Notes under the pieces: model-generated | The model's input: only the letters and a program-made list of their open reading frames with translations | Database searches by the model: none | Told to the model about the DNA's origin: nothing | Position numbers and translations under genes: made by a program | In this document: in pieces, positions 43,520 through 56,339 of the stretch | Numbering within the stretch: position 1 is the stretch's first letter | How the letters are laid out: the number at the start of each line of letters is the position of its first letter | Assembly: GCA_030278955.1 (NCBI GenBank) | Contig: JAOANR010000014.1 | Coordinates: forward strand, 18,230,068 to 18,294,067 | Direction of reading: 5' to 3' | Length of the DNA: 64,000 bases | DNA from: Hygrophila difformis | Taxonomy: Eukaryota; Streptophyta; Magnoliopsida; Lamiales; Acanthaceae

Positions 43520-46500
43520 TTTTAGGTAAACAAAATCAAGAATTTTTGTGGATTATTATAGTAAAAAGTGTTTAGGTGCACCCGTTTATAACATACCAGA
43601 GTTCAAACATCTTAACTTAGTTATTAGATCTAAAAAACAACATATATAAGATAAGGTTAGAGGAACACTGGTGGATGTAGTTTTACCGGTACAAGTAACA
43701 TATATAAAAATGAGATGGATGAGATCTAAATAAACATGTATGGATGGAGCTCTTTTCAAAAACCAAAATATAATTATACATTTCATCACAATTCAACATA
43801 GCTCCAAAAAAAAGCCACAAGGGGGAAATCAATAATCATTACACATCAAATGATGAAAGCGATTCCTTTGAAGTTAAAAAGTTAAAAATATGTATTCCTC
43901 TTAATTTCATTTTCTTGTGGTCAATAGAATTATGAATGAAACAACTGTAGAGCTCTGATCTATCTCTTCAATATCTTAAATCAAATATGTAATGATATTA
44001 CATATGAAATTGTTGTTCAGGTTGAAATATATAAGAATAAGTGTATGATGTATTGTGCAATCAGAGTGTTCACAAAAGATATCATTTAATCTTTTATTAA
44101 GATCGAAAACTGAAACTTTTGACAAATTTCCCACACGAGTATTTTCTTAAAAAGATAATAATCCCGATTTGATTTATTTAATGAAACCATTTATGATGAT
44201 GGAGTTGGGATTAGGGATATATGTATAGGTTGTCACGTTTTTATTTACTCGTGTTAAGAAACTGTGCCCCCGAAAGCGCACGGAGTCAAAAATTGCAGTA
44301 TTTATAGTAAGTACCGGATCGTTCACTGGAGGATGTGCGATAGAAGCAGGGCCCACATCGTTTTATAAAATTTTCCACTCGATTACTCGATTCAAGTTTG
44401 TGTTTTAACTACCAACTACTTGACAGAATTTAAACTAAGTTATGAAAGCAATAAAATTATTCTAGAAAGCGAATTAAATTTAATCCAAGAAAGCAATAAA
44501 ATTATTCTAAAAAAGCGGTTAAAATTATTCTAAGAAAGCAGATTTAAAATATGACAGAAGGGACAGGAAGAAAAGAATAAAGATTGGACAAGATTCACAT
44601 GAAACACAATTAAACTTCCATTTTGTTACACAGATCTTTGTTTGGAATAATCCATTCAGTTAACTAACTCTCATGTTTCCTATACCATGTTCCCTTTAAC
44701 AGACAGATACTTACAGTAAGGATTTGCATGCCTTAAGACAACAAAATCTAAGATACCACAGACTTACAACTGCTCCCGTCAGAGCGTGTCATTTATCTGT
44801 GGTGGACAAGCAACACCTAACACATAATTAGTTGAAGTGCCAAGTACTCCTATCATTCCCCCATGTCACACCCAAAGATTCTAATCAAGCCTGAACTATC
44901 CCTTAACTATCAGTCCTAGTAGCAGTTCCACTACTCTCAATACAACCGAGTGACCTCTAAAGAAAGCATTTAAAATCCTATTACTCGGAAATTTTGAAAG
45001 AGTTACCCTGGTAGTAAATGAAAGCCCCCAGTCAGAATGACCGGATGTGGATCAAGAATTCCCTAATCTCGGTGAACCGCTCGCAGTGTTCACTTTCCTT
45101 CGGGTGGTTATGAGATACAAACTAATGAAACGAACTAATGAATTAGTTCGTTCCGGATGCACTCACTCAGGACTCAAAAATAGGCTTTGGCAGAAGAGGA
45201 CAGCAGTTGAAAGAATACTCAACCCTATCTCAGAAAATAACCAAGGCCCAAATATTATTCCTCTAGTATTACCTATCACACCGTATTTGAATCCAAGTGG
45301 ACCCCATCTCAGTGCAATATTTAATATTAAATTCCCAATACTCATCAATTTTTGAAAAATAATAGATATTTGAAAATCATTCCCTAAACAGGTACTAGAC
45401 TCTCAATTAAAACACAGATCCTTTCAGTCAAGGTGAGACCTAATCGCTGACTCTGCTTCTAATTTCCCAAAATCAACCCCCAGTCGGATTTGAATTAGTC
45501 ATAATTGTGGAATTTATCCCCTACTTAGATCCGGATTTTATAAAGGAATTTTTGTTGGAAATTTATTATGAGACATCTGATTAAAATCAAGACTCCTATG
45601 TCCAAGGGAAAGATCCCAAAATAATATTGACCACAATATCTACATAATAATATCATGCATAAATTTATAAAGAAGTGTAAAATTAAATTAACCCAAAATA
45701 TAAGGTGGGTTTAGACAGAATGTGATACACAGAGATGAAATAGCCGGAGATAAAAAAGAATTTATTTTTGGCTAAAAAGATGGCAAAACGATTGGGTGGA
45801 CTGCAAACATCTGCTGTCCAATTTCCCTCTCATTTGGATGGAATGATTTTAGACAGCAGAAGACCTTAAATGACAGTGATCGCTATCATCAAGACTCCTA
45901 CTATCTGTGAAATAAGAGAAAAACCTACATGTTTTCTTACTGTAGTACTATTCAAACAGTGTTGATAGACACAATTTGATAGTATTACAGCTCAAAATTT
46001 GGGTTTGAAATTAAGATAAAGAAAAGAAAACTGTATCCGGATAGGAGTCAGCTGAGCAGCTATTATAATCCCGGATGGACGAACCGCCAAGGCTTCCACC
46101 GACCACTGCCCGGACCATGCAAAATAACATCTAGTAATTAATATACAGACCACGAGCTAGTTTATCCATGTGGGAATACCCGCCAACATTAGTCTATTAT
46201 ATCTCTTACTAGTTGTTTCACACAACACGGAAAAGACCAAAATAAATTAAGAAAATATTTTTGGGTCATCTTGTATGAGAGACATTGGTTTCTCATGCAA
46301 GGATATGGAAATTAATCCATAATTACTCTTTATGTCTTAAACAATCTTTCATTCCATAATTAATTAATTACAGTCCGGATTATATACTTAAAACATAAGA
46401 TATTAATTTTGTAGAAGAATCTTTTAATGGAAAATTGAACAAAGTTCTTTACATCAAATTAATCATGGGTTGAGATCATTGGATTTCAACCTCAAAATAT

Positions 46501-46560
46501 TAATATAAAAGTTCAATTAATTAAGTGAGAAAAATGGAGAAATGGAAAATTTGGCATGAG
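43520..46560. other. Gene-free repetitive-looking stretch
   Basis: No convincing coding exon. GAAACTGTGCCCCCGAAAG, GTAAGTACCGGATCG and runs such as AGAAAGC(A/G)...AAAATTATTCTA near 44450-44550 look like a decayed transposable element, but I cannot name the family. Confidence 0.35.
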
Positions 46561-46568
46561 GATGCCAA

Positions 46569-47121
46569 TTACGACGCTAGACAGATATTACAACGTGGTC
46601 CTAGGGTCACGTCGTGAGGCTAGCGTCGTCATGGGCTGGTGAAAGATAATGTGAAAATTTTGGGTTTAAAGGGTTCCTGTAAGACGCTAACCATTATTAC
46701 GACGTGAAACATGGTTCTCGTCGTAGGGTTTGGCGTCGTGCATGTTGGATCAGAAATTGGGGGACTACGACGCTAAGCAAGCACTACGACGTTAACATAG
46801 GTTAGCGTCGTAGGATTTAGCGTCGTAATAGGGAAAAGATGATTTTTGAAAAAGGGAGGGTACTACGACGCTAGGCATTAAATTACGACGCTATCCTAGG
46901 ATAGCGTCGTGAGGATAGCGTCGTAGCATGAATTTTTAGAAGAGTTGGTAAAATTGGGGGGTACGACGCCAAACATTAAATTACGACGCTATCCTAGGAT
47001 AGCGTCGTGAGCTTAGCATCGTAGAGTAAAAATTTTTCTTAAGTTTGGGATAACTACGACGTGGAACCTCCCTTACGACGCCAACCTAGGTTAGCGTCGT
47101 AGGGCGGTTGGCGTCATAGCC
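46569..47121. repeat. Array of six nested-palindrome units of an ACGACGCTA motif
   Basis: Six units start near 46570, 46682, 46767, 46864, 46963 and 47056. Each has two forward motifs (ACGACGCTA or close variant) and then two inverted ones (TAGCGTCGT), 24 in all. In units 4 and 5 the inner pair forms a perfect palindrome around CCTAGG (ACGACGCTATCCTAGGAT...). Units are separated by unrelated spacers of 20-50 bp. Such arrays resemble subterminal transposase-binding sites of CACTA elements; no termini were recognised. Confidence 0.8.
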
Positions 47122-47980
47122 ACCCCAAAACATAAGTTGTTGGTCGGGTAATGCAATCTATGCGATTGCAAGACCCTTTTTCGGATTTTTTGGTTCATCG
47201 TTTGGTATTAACCATTTGTGTCGTGACACTATGCGTGCCCCGGCATGGTATATGCCAAAAAATGTCTCAAGTTCCTCAAAATTTAAATATGCACAAACAC
47301 AAAAATGTCATCCACTTTTTAGATCTATCTTACTAAAACTAAAAAATAAAAATAAAAATAAAATAAAATAAGAAGAATAAATAAAAAGTAATAAAAACAA
47401 CCACTAAGCAAAAAATAAAATCGAAACTACACTAATAACTCTATAAAGGGATGAACATCAAACATTTGTGCATTTTATTAAAATTAAGAAAGCATTAAAA
47501 TCTACCTAACATTAAAAAATGAAAAATGGTCAAGTGACCCAAAATAAAAACCAAAACAATGAACATGATGGAGGAGGATCCATGACAGATTTTTTTTGTG
47601 GAGCTTTTTCTTGTATAACCCATCAAAAGCAATAAAATCTAAGAATAACCCATTATTTGGGTATTCTCCAATTACTTCTACACCACAAAGCTTTAAAATA
47701 TGGAAAAGGCTACTCTAAAATGGTTCAAATCTACTGTTTACAAACTAATCTACAACTAAAACTAACGGAAATTAACTTTATAATGCAAAAAATTAAACTA
47801 AATTAACTATCTAGAATTTTTGGGAGCAACCTAGCAGCACTTAGGCATATTTTTCAATTTTTTGTGAGCATCCCAGCCACAACAGTGCCTGGGCACTGTT
47901 GAAAAGTGGGAGTTGTTGTTCAAGGGAAATGAAGCAGCTATTTAGAGAGGATGGAGAAAAACCCTAGTCCCATCAAGCCC
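47122..47980. other. Spacer between two motif arrays
   Basis: AT-rich, no coding frame of note. It may be the interior of one non-autonomous transposon that has the arrays at either side. Confidence 0.4.
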
Positions 47981-48350
47981 ATTACGACGTTATCCTCAAA
48001 TTGGTTGACGTCGTAACACTCAAAATTGCAGAATTAGTTCAGCATCGTAGTACTTTTTGTGCAAACATTTCAGGGTTCTGCGTGCGAAGGGACGGGTGCT
48101 CGAGGTCCAGGAGGAAAAAGACAAACATTTTGCACTGTGGGATCTCAGCTCCAGGGTCCTCCCAGTTGTTCAAGCACATGGGACGACGCTACGCAAATCC
48201 GACGACGCTGAACGGGACGACGCTACGACGCCGACGAGGCTACGACGCTAGGAGTGTGCGGCGTCGTAGAAGGAGCCAGACACGCTGGCCATTGAAGGAC
48301 GACGCTTGAGGGTGTGGCATCGTAGTTGGGGATGGTGGCTGGCGTCGTAG
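47981..48350. repeat. Second ACGACGCTA motif array, diverged
   Basis: About a dozen ACGACGCT / GCGTCGTAG motifs, partly fused (GACGACGCTACGACGCCGACG near 48214). It is less regular than the array at 46569. The open frame at 48001-48309 is a by-product of the GC-rich repeats, not a gene. Confidence 0.65.
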
Positions 48351-48880
48351 TTGCTGCCGGAGGGAGCTTGAGACAGCTGAGGTTGCTGGATTGTGTTGGT
48401 GGTGACTGGAGCTGGAGTTGCAGCGGCTTTGGAGAGCGGCGAGCGAATCGCGGGCTGCCAGAATGGATGGGAAGGATGTGGGCGGCGGATTCCGACGGCG
48501 ATGAGGAGCTTATGGTGGTGCGGTGAAGATGCCGTCGGAGGGGATAGTGACTGTCGGAGGCTCGCCGGCAGGTGGTTAGGAAATCCGGTGGCTCAGGGAA
48601 GGTGGTGACCGGAAGTGGTAAATGGTGGCCTGAGTTGAAATGGTATCGGCGAAGTGCTCTTGGCCGGAAGAGGGAGCTGTGATGATGAGGCCGGAGATGG
48701 GTGGCTGAAACAGTGGCGGGGAGAGCTTGAGATGGTGGCCGGAGCTGCGGGGACGCCGGAGGTCGGAGCTGAAATGGTGGTGGTGGGCTGTTTCATTGCC
48801 CGATTTGCAATTGGAAAATTTGGGGAGGGAGATGATATGGGCCCCACATGCAATACCCATTTGATTAATTCATTCATTCC
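48351..48880. other. GC-rich block after the motif array
   Basis: GGTGGCCGGAG/GATGGTGG-type repeats make this the most GC-rich stretch of the neighbourhood. No domain is recognised in any frame. It could be captured gene sequence inside a transposon. Confidence 0.35.
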
Positions 48881-48912
48881 TTTTCCTTTTTTTTCTTTAA
48901 AATTATTAATTA

Positions 48913-49402
48913 CTCCCTCCGTCCCGCGAATTGTGGCTCGTTTCTTTTGGGCACGGTAATTTATGTGGTGGGGTGTGATGATGTTTAGTGGTTAAAGTGA
49001 TTTGGGTATTTGTGTTTAAAATTTTAATGAATTTTGGCTTTCTTTATTGTTTAACTTTGACAAAATATTATTGTAATGATTTAATTAGAGAAAAATATTC
49101 AAGTGTGGTCTTGTTAGAATCGTCTAGGCGTCTAGATTTAGAATATATATTTTATATAATTTTTATTTGTACCAATTTTAAAATATTAAGAATTAAAGAA
49201 ATGCAAGGGACTTTGTGTAGAAAAATAAAAGTGTATTGAAAGTTGTGCAGAATAGTAAAAGTGATTTCTTTTAGGGATTTAGAAACCATTAAGATTCTAA
49301 TTATATTTATATTAATTAAATTTATCTAAAAAGAGAAAGTGGCCACAATTCGTGGGACAGCCCAAAGAGGAATACGAGCCACAATTCGTGGGACGGAGGG
49401 AG
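48913..49402. mobile_element. Stowaway MITE, 490 bp
   Basis: CTCCCTCCGTCCCGCGAATT and AATTCGTGGGACGGAGGGAG are inverted, with TA on both sides. The right end is partly duplicated: CCACAATTCGTGGGAC occurs at about 49343 and again at 49379. Confidence 0.85.
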
Positions 49403-49788
49403 TACAATACATATATAAGCAAAATAAATACTACTTATTATGTAAATATATGTATAAATATAAATATTTCTCCCACTTGATTATTTGGCTTGTGTTATAT
49501 TTAATGGACCCGTGTTCCACCGAACAGATACCACCAAACCATAATTCTCAACTGTGGAATTCTTTTTAATATTTTTATCATGTTTTTGGATTTTCTTAAC
49601 ACAAATTTAATAAAATAAAAATATTTTTTGTATTTTTCAATACCAGCTTATTATTTATACAAATTTGCATATATTTGTCAAATTCAACTGCTTTCTTATT
49701 CAAATAAGACCGGAATACGATCAAATGCCCATGTTTAGACACGGAAATAGATTGAAAATAATGGTCAATTTTGGTCATTATCAAAAAC

Positions 49789-49930
49789 CCTTAGGCATGT
49801 TGCTGCTTGTTGGGGAGACATTCTATCTTTTATTAAGATCGAAAACATTTAGGCATGTTGTTTGTTGTGGAGACATTTTATCTTTTATTAAGATCGAAAA
49901 CATTTAGGCATATTGCTGCTTGTTGTGGAT
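49789..49930. repeat. Short tandem repeat, unit about 55-59 bp
   Basis: TTAGGCATGTTG...GGAGACATT(C/T)TATCTTTTATTAAGATCGAAAACA occurs two and a half times. The piece TCTTTTATTAAGATCGAAAA is also found near 44092. Confidence 0.6.
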
Positions 49931-50390
49931 GTATTTGTTCATCCCTCCCTAGTGCATAATGCGTAGTCCCTAGTTTTTGAGCGAGATATTTTCTCTATAA
50001 ATATAATTTGTGAGCAAAAATATAATTAGGTTAAAGTGAACAGTATAGATATATTGCACATGTTGTCTACTACCAACATTGATTTTCATAAGACAATATC
50101 TACAATTTATAGTTCAACTATTAATTATTTATTTTATTGTATGAAATCTAAATGATCCGGTAGGATCTTCATTTATCTACTTTTTAATTGTGTTTCTTGG
50201 GTAACATTAAGATTTGAACATGATATATTCCACAACCAGTGAACAATGGATTTTCTTCGATATATGATATGTATAAGAGAGAACACATATACACAAACAC
50301 TTATAGTGGGTGTGGCTCACCGAACAATGGTGAAGGATGGTAGGCATATTAAAACATGAACTATAATTCACAATATCCTCTTGTAAATTA

Positions 50391-50659
50391 CTTCCTCCAT
50401 TCTCTTTTAAGTAATCCATTTGCATAGTATCAACTATTCATTAAGTCATTTTAATCGAAAAACTTTAACATAGTTATATAAGAGAAAATATAGTCAAGTG
50501 AGATGTTGTTAGATTTGTCTACTCACGTACTCACGTAGTTTTATAATATTAACTTTTTATAATTTTTACTTATATACAATTTGAGTTATTAATATTTAAA
50601 AATGTGTCTTGGACTGCATGAAATGCAGAAGGATTGCATTTAAAAGAAAACAGATGAAG
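50391..50659. mobile_element. Stowaway-like MITE
   Basis: CTTCCTCCATTCTCTTTTAA...AAACAGATGAAG, TA on both sides, 269 bp, with the family's inner blocks. Confidence 0.6.
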
Positions 50660-50669
50660 TATAAGCTAA

Positions 50670-51420
50670 TCAATAGGGAAGACGGTCAAAATTGAGATAC
50701 TGAGATAAAATTTAGTTGATTTCTCAAAAGGATCGAGATAAAAATTGAAAAAGAAAGAACAAAACTTTAAAAAAAAACTTAATAAACCATAACTGAAATG
50801 GAGGCATTTTTTCGAACACATTGAATACTGCCTAATTTCCTATATATAATCCACACATTAAGAAACCTAAATATAGTAAGATATCAAATTCATTGCCATT
50901 TGCATTGGAAATTCCAAAATCTAACAAATCAAAACAAAATTGGAACGAAAACCAAATTGCTTAAGGTTTGAATGCTCATTCAAGAATCCTTGAATCTTAT
51001 GAAGACTATGTTATCAAGAGAAATAATGGCAACATAAATTCATTGTGGTTTTTCTGAAGTGAAAAAAAAAAAAGAAAAAAAGAAAAGTCATAAACTTAAA
51101 ATTCAAGGTTATGAAGACTATTAAGTACTTGAAATATGGATGTAATGGTGTTCGGAGCACGGCGTATGGGTGGTCGTAAGATATTACACTGAGTGGAGGG
51201 TGTAAGGACTTTGTTACATTTCAGATTAGTGGGAATAAAAGTTACAATAGTTAAAAAGTTGAACAAGGCGCAAGAGTGGATACTGGTGGCGAGAAAAGAA
51301 TGCTATGGTGTTGGGAGCATTTATTGCTCATTTCCTTGGGCAGTGAAAGTCACTCAGAGAAGGGTGGGAGGGAGAATTGGATTTGGAAAGGAGGAACTAC
51401 ATTGGGGGCTGCTGTTCTGA
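50670..51420. other. Spacer without recognisable gene
   Basis: AT-rich DNA with short open frames only. The 75-codon frame at 51193-51420 has no recognisable motif. Confidence 0.4.
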
Positions 51421-51439
51421 TTTAATTGTGCAAAATATA

Positions 51440-52112
51440 GTTGTTTTGTTTTTTTCAGGTGGTAGCAGATGATGGAGGGTCGAGAGGAGGTTGCTGGTGG
51501 CTTTAACTGCATGAAGCTTTATGTTACAATACAGAGCGGCTGCTGATGCGAACGTGTACACTCGGGAAGGCAAAATAAAAATGGCTCGGACGTGGAAAAT
51601 GGAGAGCTTCTGAACCCCTGCACTGAAGAAAGTGTGCTAAATGATAAAGGAATCTGGAAACCGATAATTGAGCCTGATTGGAGTGCTGGAGGATGGTGAG
51701 ACTGGTGAGGGTTTTTGAGGATGTTGTCCTGGTATTGAGGCCCAAGATTGCTGTTGTTTTACAAGGTTGCTGCTGATACATTTTATCTTGGAGGATGCTG
51801 TTACTGATGGGGCCGTTCAGTGAGGCAAAAATTTTTCTGGCTTTGGATGGTTCTAACCTATCATAAGGCGGGCTGATACAAATATATAGTGTCCTGAAAA
51901 CGGCTGTCCATACCCGGGACCTGGAAAGCTTCGGTTTAGGGTGGGAGTGCATCTATATTAGCTTGAGTTTGGGTGGACTTTGATTGGATACTAAGTCTCC
52001 TAGTTCTAGATAGATAAGGCGCAACTAGGATCGTTCTGCTTTAGTGTTGTTGTGGTGATTGGGCAACTCCCGAGGAAAGATCAGAAAAAAAAAAAAAAAA
52101 AAAAAGAAAAAG

Positions 52113-52145
<33 letters not shown>

Positions 52146-52190
52146 AAAGAGAAGAAAAAGGAAAAGAAAAAGAAAAGAAAAAGAAAATAT
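51440..52190 (+). mobile_element. Possible LINE 3' end with A/G-rich tail
   Basis: A G/T-rich stretch unlike its surroundings runs into a tail of more than 100 bp made only of A and G (52083-52187). Placement before a long A-rich tail fits a LINE or other retroposed transcript. No RT domain is visible, so the call is tentative. Confidence 0.3.
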
Positions 52191-52429
52191 ACATACCTAT
52201 ATATTTTGATGAATACTAATAAGAGAGAGAGTGTGTACGGGTAAAGTAAGCAGAATGGTAGTATGGTGTTTCGGGTATTTGATTTAAAAGGGGTTGGCTT
52301 AATTAGAAAGTTGGTGATGAGCGTTACACGAGACGATTGGTTTCTTTGTCCCTTTTTGATGGTGTTTCGGGTAGTTGGTTTATTTAAGGTGCCTTTGGCT
52401 AATTGAATTGATACACCTCTGTGCTTATT

Positions 52430-52976
52430 TCCACCCTGCTGTCATTGGCATTGAATTTATGTAAGTTCCTTTCTTGTGATCCATCAACCACTCCAGGTCT
52501 GACCATCTCCACACCTCTAGAGTACCTTATACCTTTATTTACCTAGATCCTTTGAGACGATGTATTGGATGTGAATAATATAGCTGTGAGACGTGATTAT
52601 TTAAGCAAGTGTTTGGGTATGTCATTTTGATCCGTCACTTGAAAGCTTCTTTGTATACTGGGGAGTGGAAGTGCTCGTACAAGAATACATATTGGCCTCT
52701 CTGTGTTCTAGCTACTGTCTTTGAAGATTGCAGAGCCGGTAGTTTTTTGCTATATCTGATGCTCACAGGTCCGCTGGCGCCTTCAAGGTGTTGTTTGGTT
52801 TGATTGAATGGTACTAAATTGGATGACCAAATACTTATGTCAATGTCCGACTGTGAATTAATGGGGAATGTTGCGATCTATTGCGTTGCAGCATATGTTG
52901 TAAGGCATGACTTAAATGTTGTGGATATGCCAAATTTTGGCTACGGAATGAAATGTCATTTTTCTCAAAAAAAAAA
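52430..52976 (+). mobile_element. Possible second LINE-like 3' end
   Basis: The sequence ends GGAATGAAATGTCATTTTTC plus TC and a run of A (52966-52978), a layout common at plant LINE tails. The body has no recognisable domain. Confidence 0.3.
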
Positions 52977-52989
52977 AAACCCAATATTT

Positions 52990-54560
52990 TAAATTTGAGA
53001 AAATATGTTTAGTACTACTATGCAAATTAAAGTCAGGGGAGAGCGGGTTATCATTTATCATTGATGGAAGAATTAATAGAATAATAACTAAAAAAAGAAT
53101 AAAAATTCATTCTTATTTAACTAATCAATTGAACACTGGGAAAATAATTTTGTGAAACTGATGTAAATAATGTAAAGATTATACTAACATTATGCAACTT
53201 AAAGAATAAAAAATTACTATTATGTTCATAAGTATTTGTATTTGAGATATCATATAAATAAAGACAATATATATATGTATTTATATTTTCATAATAGTAC
53301 TATTATTATGTTCATATGAAAGATGGAAGAAATTATCTAGAATAATTATTACCAAAATTTTAAATGCCAAACTAAATTAAAAAATTTAGCCATATGTGAA
53401 TGCAATTCACCCAATTTAACTGTCAATCCTTGAACATGTGGAATATATTAATTGTTTAATTATATTTATACCTATAATTTAAAAGAATTCAATAATTATT
53501 TTTATTTATATTATGTAGTTTATTAATTAAAACTATTTTCATGTTAAAAATTATATTTAAAAATTAAACCTGATACCAAAAATTAAAATTAAAATGATTA
53601 TATTTTTATTACGGATTTTAATTTCTTAGTATTAACTATATATATTTTGATAAATTAACTGAATTGTGGTTATTATTAATTAATTTTTTTAATTTATTAT
53701 ATTGATGGGGGTTAATATTTCAGGCTCAAATTTTTATATAATTATTATAATATATTTTAAAATATAATAAATTCAATTAAATAATATATGTGGAGCAAAA
53801 AATATAAATTATATACTGGTTTAACTAAATCTATCATAATATCAAATCTATCGTAAAAGATTTTTTTCAAGATTTTCTTATACTAATAAATGGATATATT
53901 ACCTAAATATAAGATTTAAAAAAGATTAACTGACTTGGCAAGTAGGATGATTCAGCGCTGACGTGTAATTGACTGTACATTTCTGGATGATTAATCAGCT
54001 TACATGGAAACCCAATGCATAATTATAATATAACCCTTAAAATTAAAAAGAATGAAATAATTTAATAAGGGCAATACAGTCTGCACATGCCAAAAAGTAT
54101 TCAGAATTTATTATATAAATTAATATTATATTTTTTTTTTTGGGTCAATTCACCAACCTTGTTCTACATTGCATCCGCCCATGTTGGAAATAGAGATAAT
54201 GGGAGTTTCTATATGAAAGCATGCGGGGAATTGTTAATTAAAGACGAGAGAGAAGCAAATAACTTAGAAAATCATTGTTTTGCAAACAAGAGTTATGACG
54301 GCCAACAATCCGCGTGTGTCTTGTTATTTTCAAGTGCAATTCACCGACCTCCAAAACCCTCAAACTCCTGACTCATAATGAATGCAGGGTTAAATATTCA
54401 AACATGCAAGTTCTGTCATTGGTACTTTTAGCCGTGGCAAGTTAATGGAATACATTCGTACAAGTTAAAACATGCAAGAGAATAGGAAAGAAAATATGCT
54501 CCTACGAATATGGTATGGTGCGGACATGCGCATGGTGTGGATGTGCGGACAACGTCACTA
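52990..54560. other. AT-rich spacer
   Basis: Very AT-rich with many ATATAT stretches and no coding signal. The 94-codon frame at 54087-54371 shows no motif. Confidence 0.4.
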
Positions 54561-54576
54561 AGAAGTATTATATCAA

Positions 54577-54950
54577 GTCGCTAAATTGTGTTGGACTTGT
54601 CGCTGAATTACATAGGGCCATATCGCAGAAATGTGTATGCTACGTCGTAGAGATGCGTTTAAAATGCATAGAACGATATCGCTGAAATGTATAAAATTGT
54701 GTCGCTGAAATGAATAAAATAATGTCGTTGAATTGCATATATCCCATGTCGCTGAATTTATATTGGTCATGTCGCTGAATTGTGTATGCTCCGTCGCTGA
54801 GATGCGTTTAAAATCGCAATGAACTTCAAATGCTCTAACTTCAAAACGTCGCTGAGATGAACATAATAATGTCGCTGATTTGCATAGGCCGCGTCGCTGA
54901 ATTGCATTGGCTCCGTCGCTGAATTGTGTATGTCATGTCGCTGAATTGTA
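54577..54950. repeat. Degenerate direct-repeat array, GTCGCTGAATTG motif
   Basis: Fifteen copies of GTCGCTGAATTG or a near variant in one orientation, mostly 20-33 bp apart. A longer unit (TATGCTCCGTCGCTGAGATG then CGTTTAAAAT) appears twice, at about 54638 and 54787, so the array grew partly by block duplication. It is flanked by GC-rich GTGCGGACATGCGC (left) and CTCCGCACGTCCG (right), which are roughly complementary, suggesting it lies inside a transposon. Confidence 0.7.
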
Positions 54951-55243
54951 TATCCTATGTAAAATTACGAAACTGCCCCTACAAATGATCTCAACCCTCG
55001 GATGATAACATTGATCAACGACTGCGAACGGACTCCGCACGTCCGTATAGAATTTCATCCGCACCCTAACCATAACCTGAGCAAGACAGAATGGTATTTC
55101 AATAATATGTTATCATGTCATTATGTACAATTACCCAAGATATTGACATTGCAAAATGATCTTTAATACTATAAGTGTTGTTTACGAAATCAGTAAACAA
55201 TAGTAACAACCAAAAATGATAAACTAGCGCGTGGCAAACTCAT

Positions 55244-55502
55244 CTCACTCCGTTTTTGATAAATTGTAATATTTGGAAATTTGGTAGTATTCACACATGC
55301 ATTTTGACTAAAATTTTTATCATAGTTATACAATTAAAATATAGTTAAGTGGGATCTTGTTAAATTTATTTCGTCGAGTAGTTTTAAAATATTAAACTTA
55401 TAGAATTTTTACTTGTACCGAATTTGAGTTATTAATAGTTTAAAATGTATATTGGACTGCGTGCACTGTGGGTCCGTTGCAATTTTTAGCAAACGGAGGG
55501 AG
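55244..55502. mobile_element. Stowaway-like MITE
   Basis: CTCACTCCGTTTTTGATAAA...TTAGCAAACGGAGGGAG with inner blocks of the 41275 family, about 259 bp. Confidence 0.65.
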
Positions 55503-55514
55503 TGTTTCCTATTA

Positions 55515-56122
55515 CCTTCGTCTTGTTATGTTGTTGACATTTGGAAATGTACTACTATTCAAACATAGACTTTCACTTAAAATTTTATCATAGTTATACA
55601 AGTTAAAAGAGAAAGACAAAAAAACAAAAAACCCAAATAGTACCATAACTATACTTGATTTCCCAAATCATTCCATAAAAAATTCTATTAACCCAATTCA
55701 TCTAGTAACTATGTTAATGATGCCCAATCCATCACAACCACCCCTAATGACAATTAATGCTGACATGGTAGTGGATTAGTGCTCTAATGACATTGACGTG
55801 ACAGCACCATCAACTGTCATGTAAGCGTTAATAGTTATTAAGGGGTATGTGGGATGGATTGGGCAAAATTAATATAGTTACCGGATAGATTGAGTTAATA
55901 GATTTCTTATGGGATGATTTGATAAATCAAGTATAATTATGAAACTATTTGGGTTTTTTTCAAGTTAAAATTGAATCTTGTTAGATTCGCCTTGTCGTGT
56001 AGTTTTTAAGTATCGAACTTTTAGAAGTTTTACTTATACGAAACTTGAGTTATTAATGGTTTAAAATGTATATTGAATTGCATAAAAAGTGGGTCCGTAA
56101 AAAATATATAGATAGGGAGGAA
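55515..56122. mobile_element. Stowaway-like MITE interrupted by a foldback element
   Basis: The left part (CCTTCGTCTTGTTATG...ATAGTTATACAAG) and right part (TTGAATCTTGTTAGATTCGC...ATAGGGAGGAAG) are contiguous family sequence once 55609-55960 and one target copy are removed. Confidence 0.6.
55609..55960. mobile_element. Mutator-type foldback MITE
   Basis: A 352-bp element whose halves are near reverse complements (AACCCAAATAGTACCATAA / AATTATGAAACTATTTGGGT), flanked by the perfect 10-bp duplication CAAGTTAAAA (55599-55608, 55961-55970). A TSD of that length indicates MULE transposition. Confidence 0.75.
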
Positions 56123-56339
56123 GTTTTTAAGTATTAGAACCATTCTGCTCCTTCGAAAATTTGAATAGGAGCAATTGTTAACACCGAAAATCAGTGAGCG
56201 CCGCAAATTAATTCGAAGCCCATTTTTGGGGAATTTTCGCCTGGAACTTGAGAAACTAAAAGAATAAAATAAAATAAAATATTTTTTTAAAAAAAAACAA
56301 AACAAAAAAAAAACATATATCTTCCACTCAGAGAAGCCT

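Noticed and set aside
45047..45355. 102-aa open frame in the spacer
   Set aside because: No recognisable motif, and the region looks like decayed repeat DNA.
46569..47121. CRISPR-like array (repeat plus spacer layout)
   Set aside because: Host is a plant; units are palindrome blocks of varying sequence with uneven spacers and no cas genes.
48001..48309. 102-aa Arg-rich frame
   Set aside because: Produced by repeated CGACGC/CGTCGT motifs of the array; no domain.
52059..52244. Lys-rich frame
   Set aside because: Direct translation of the A/G homopolymer tail.
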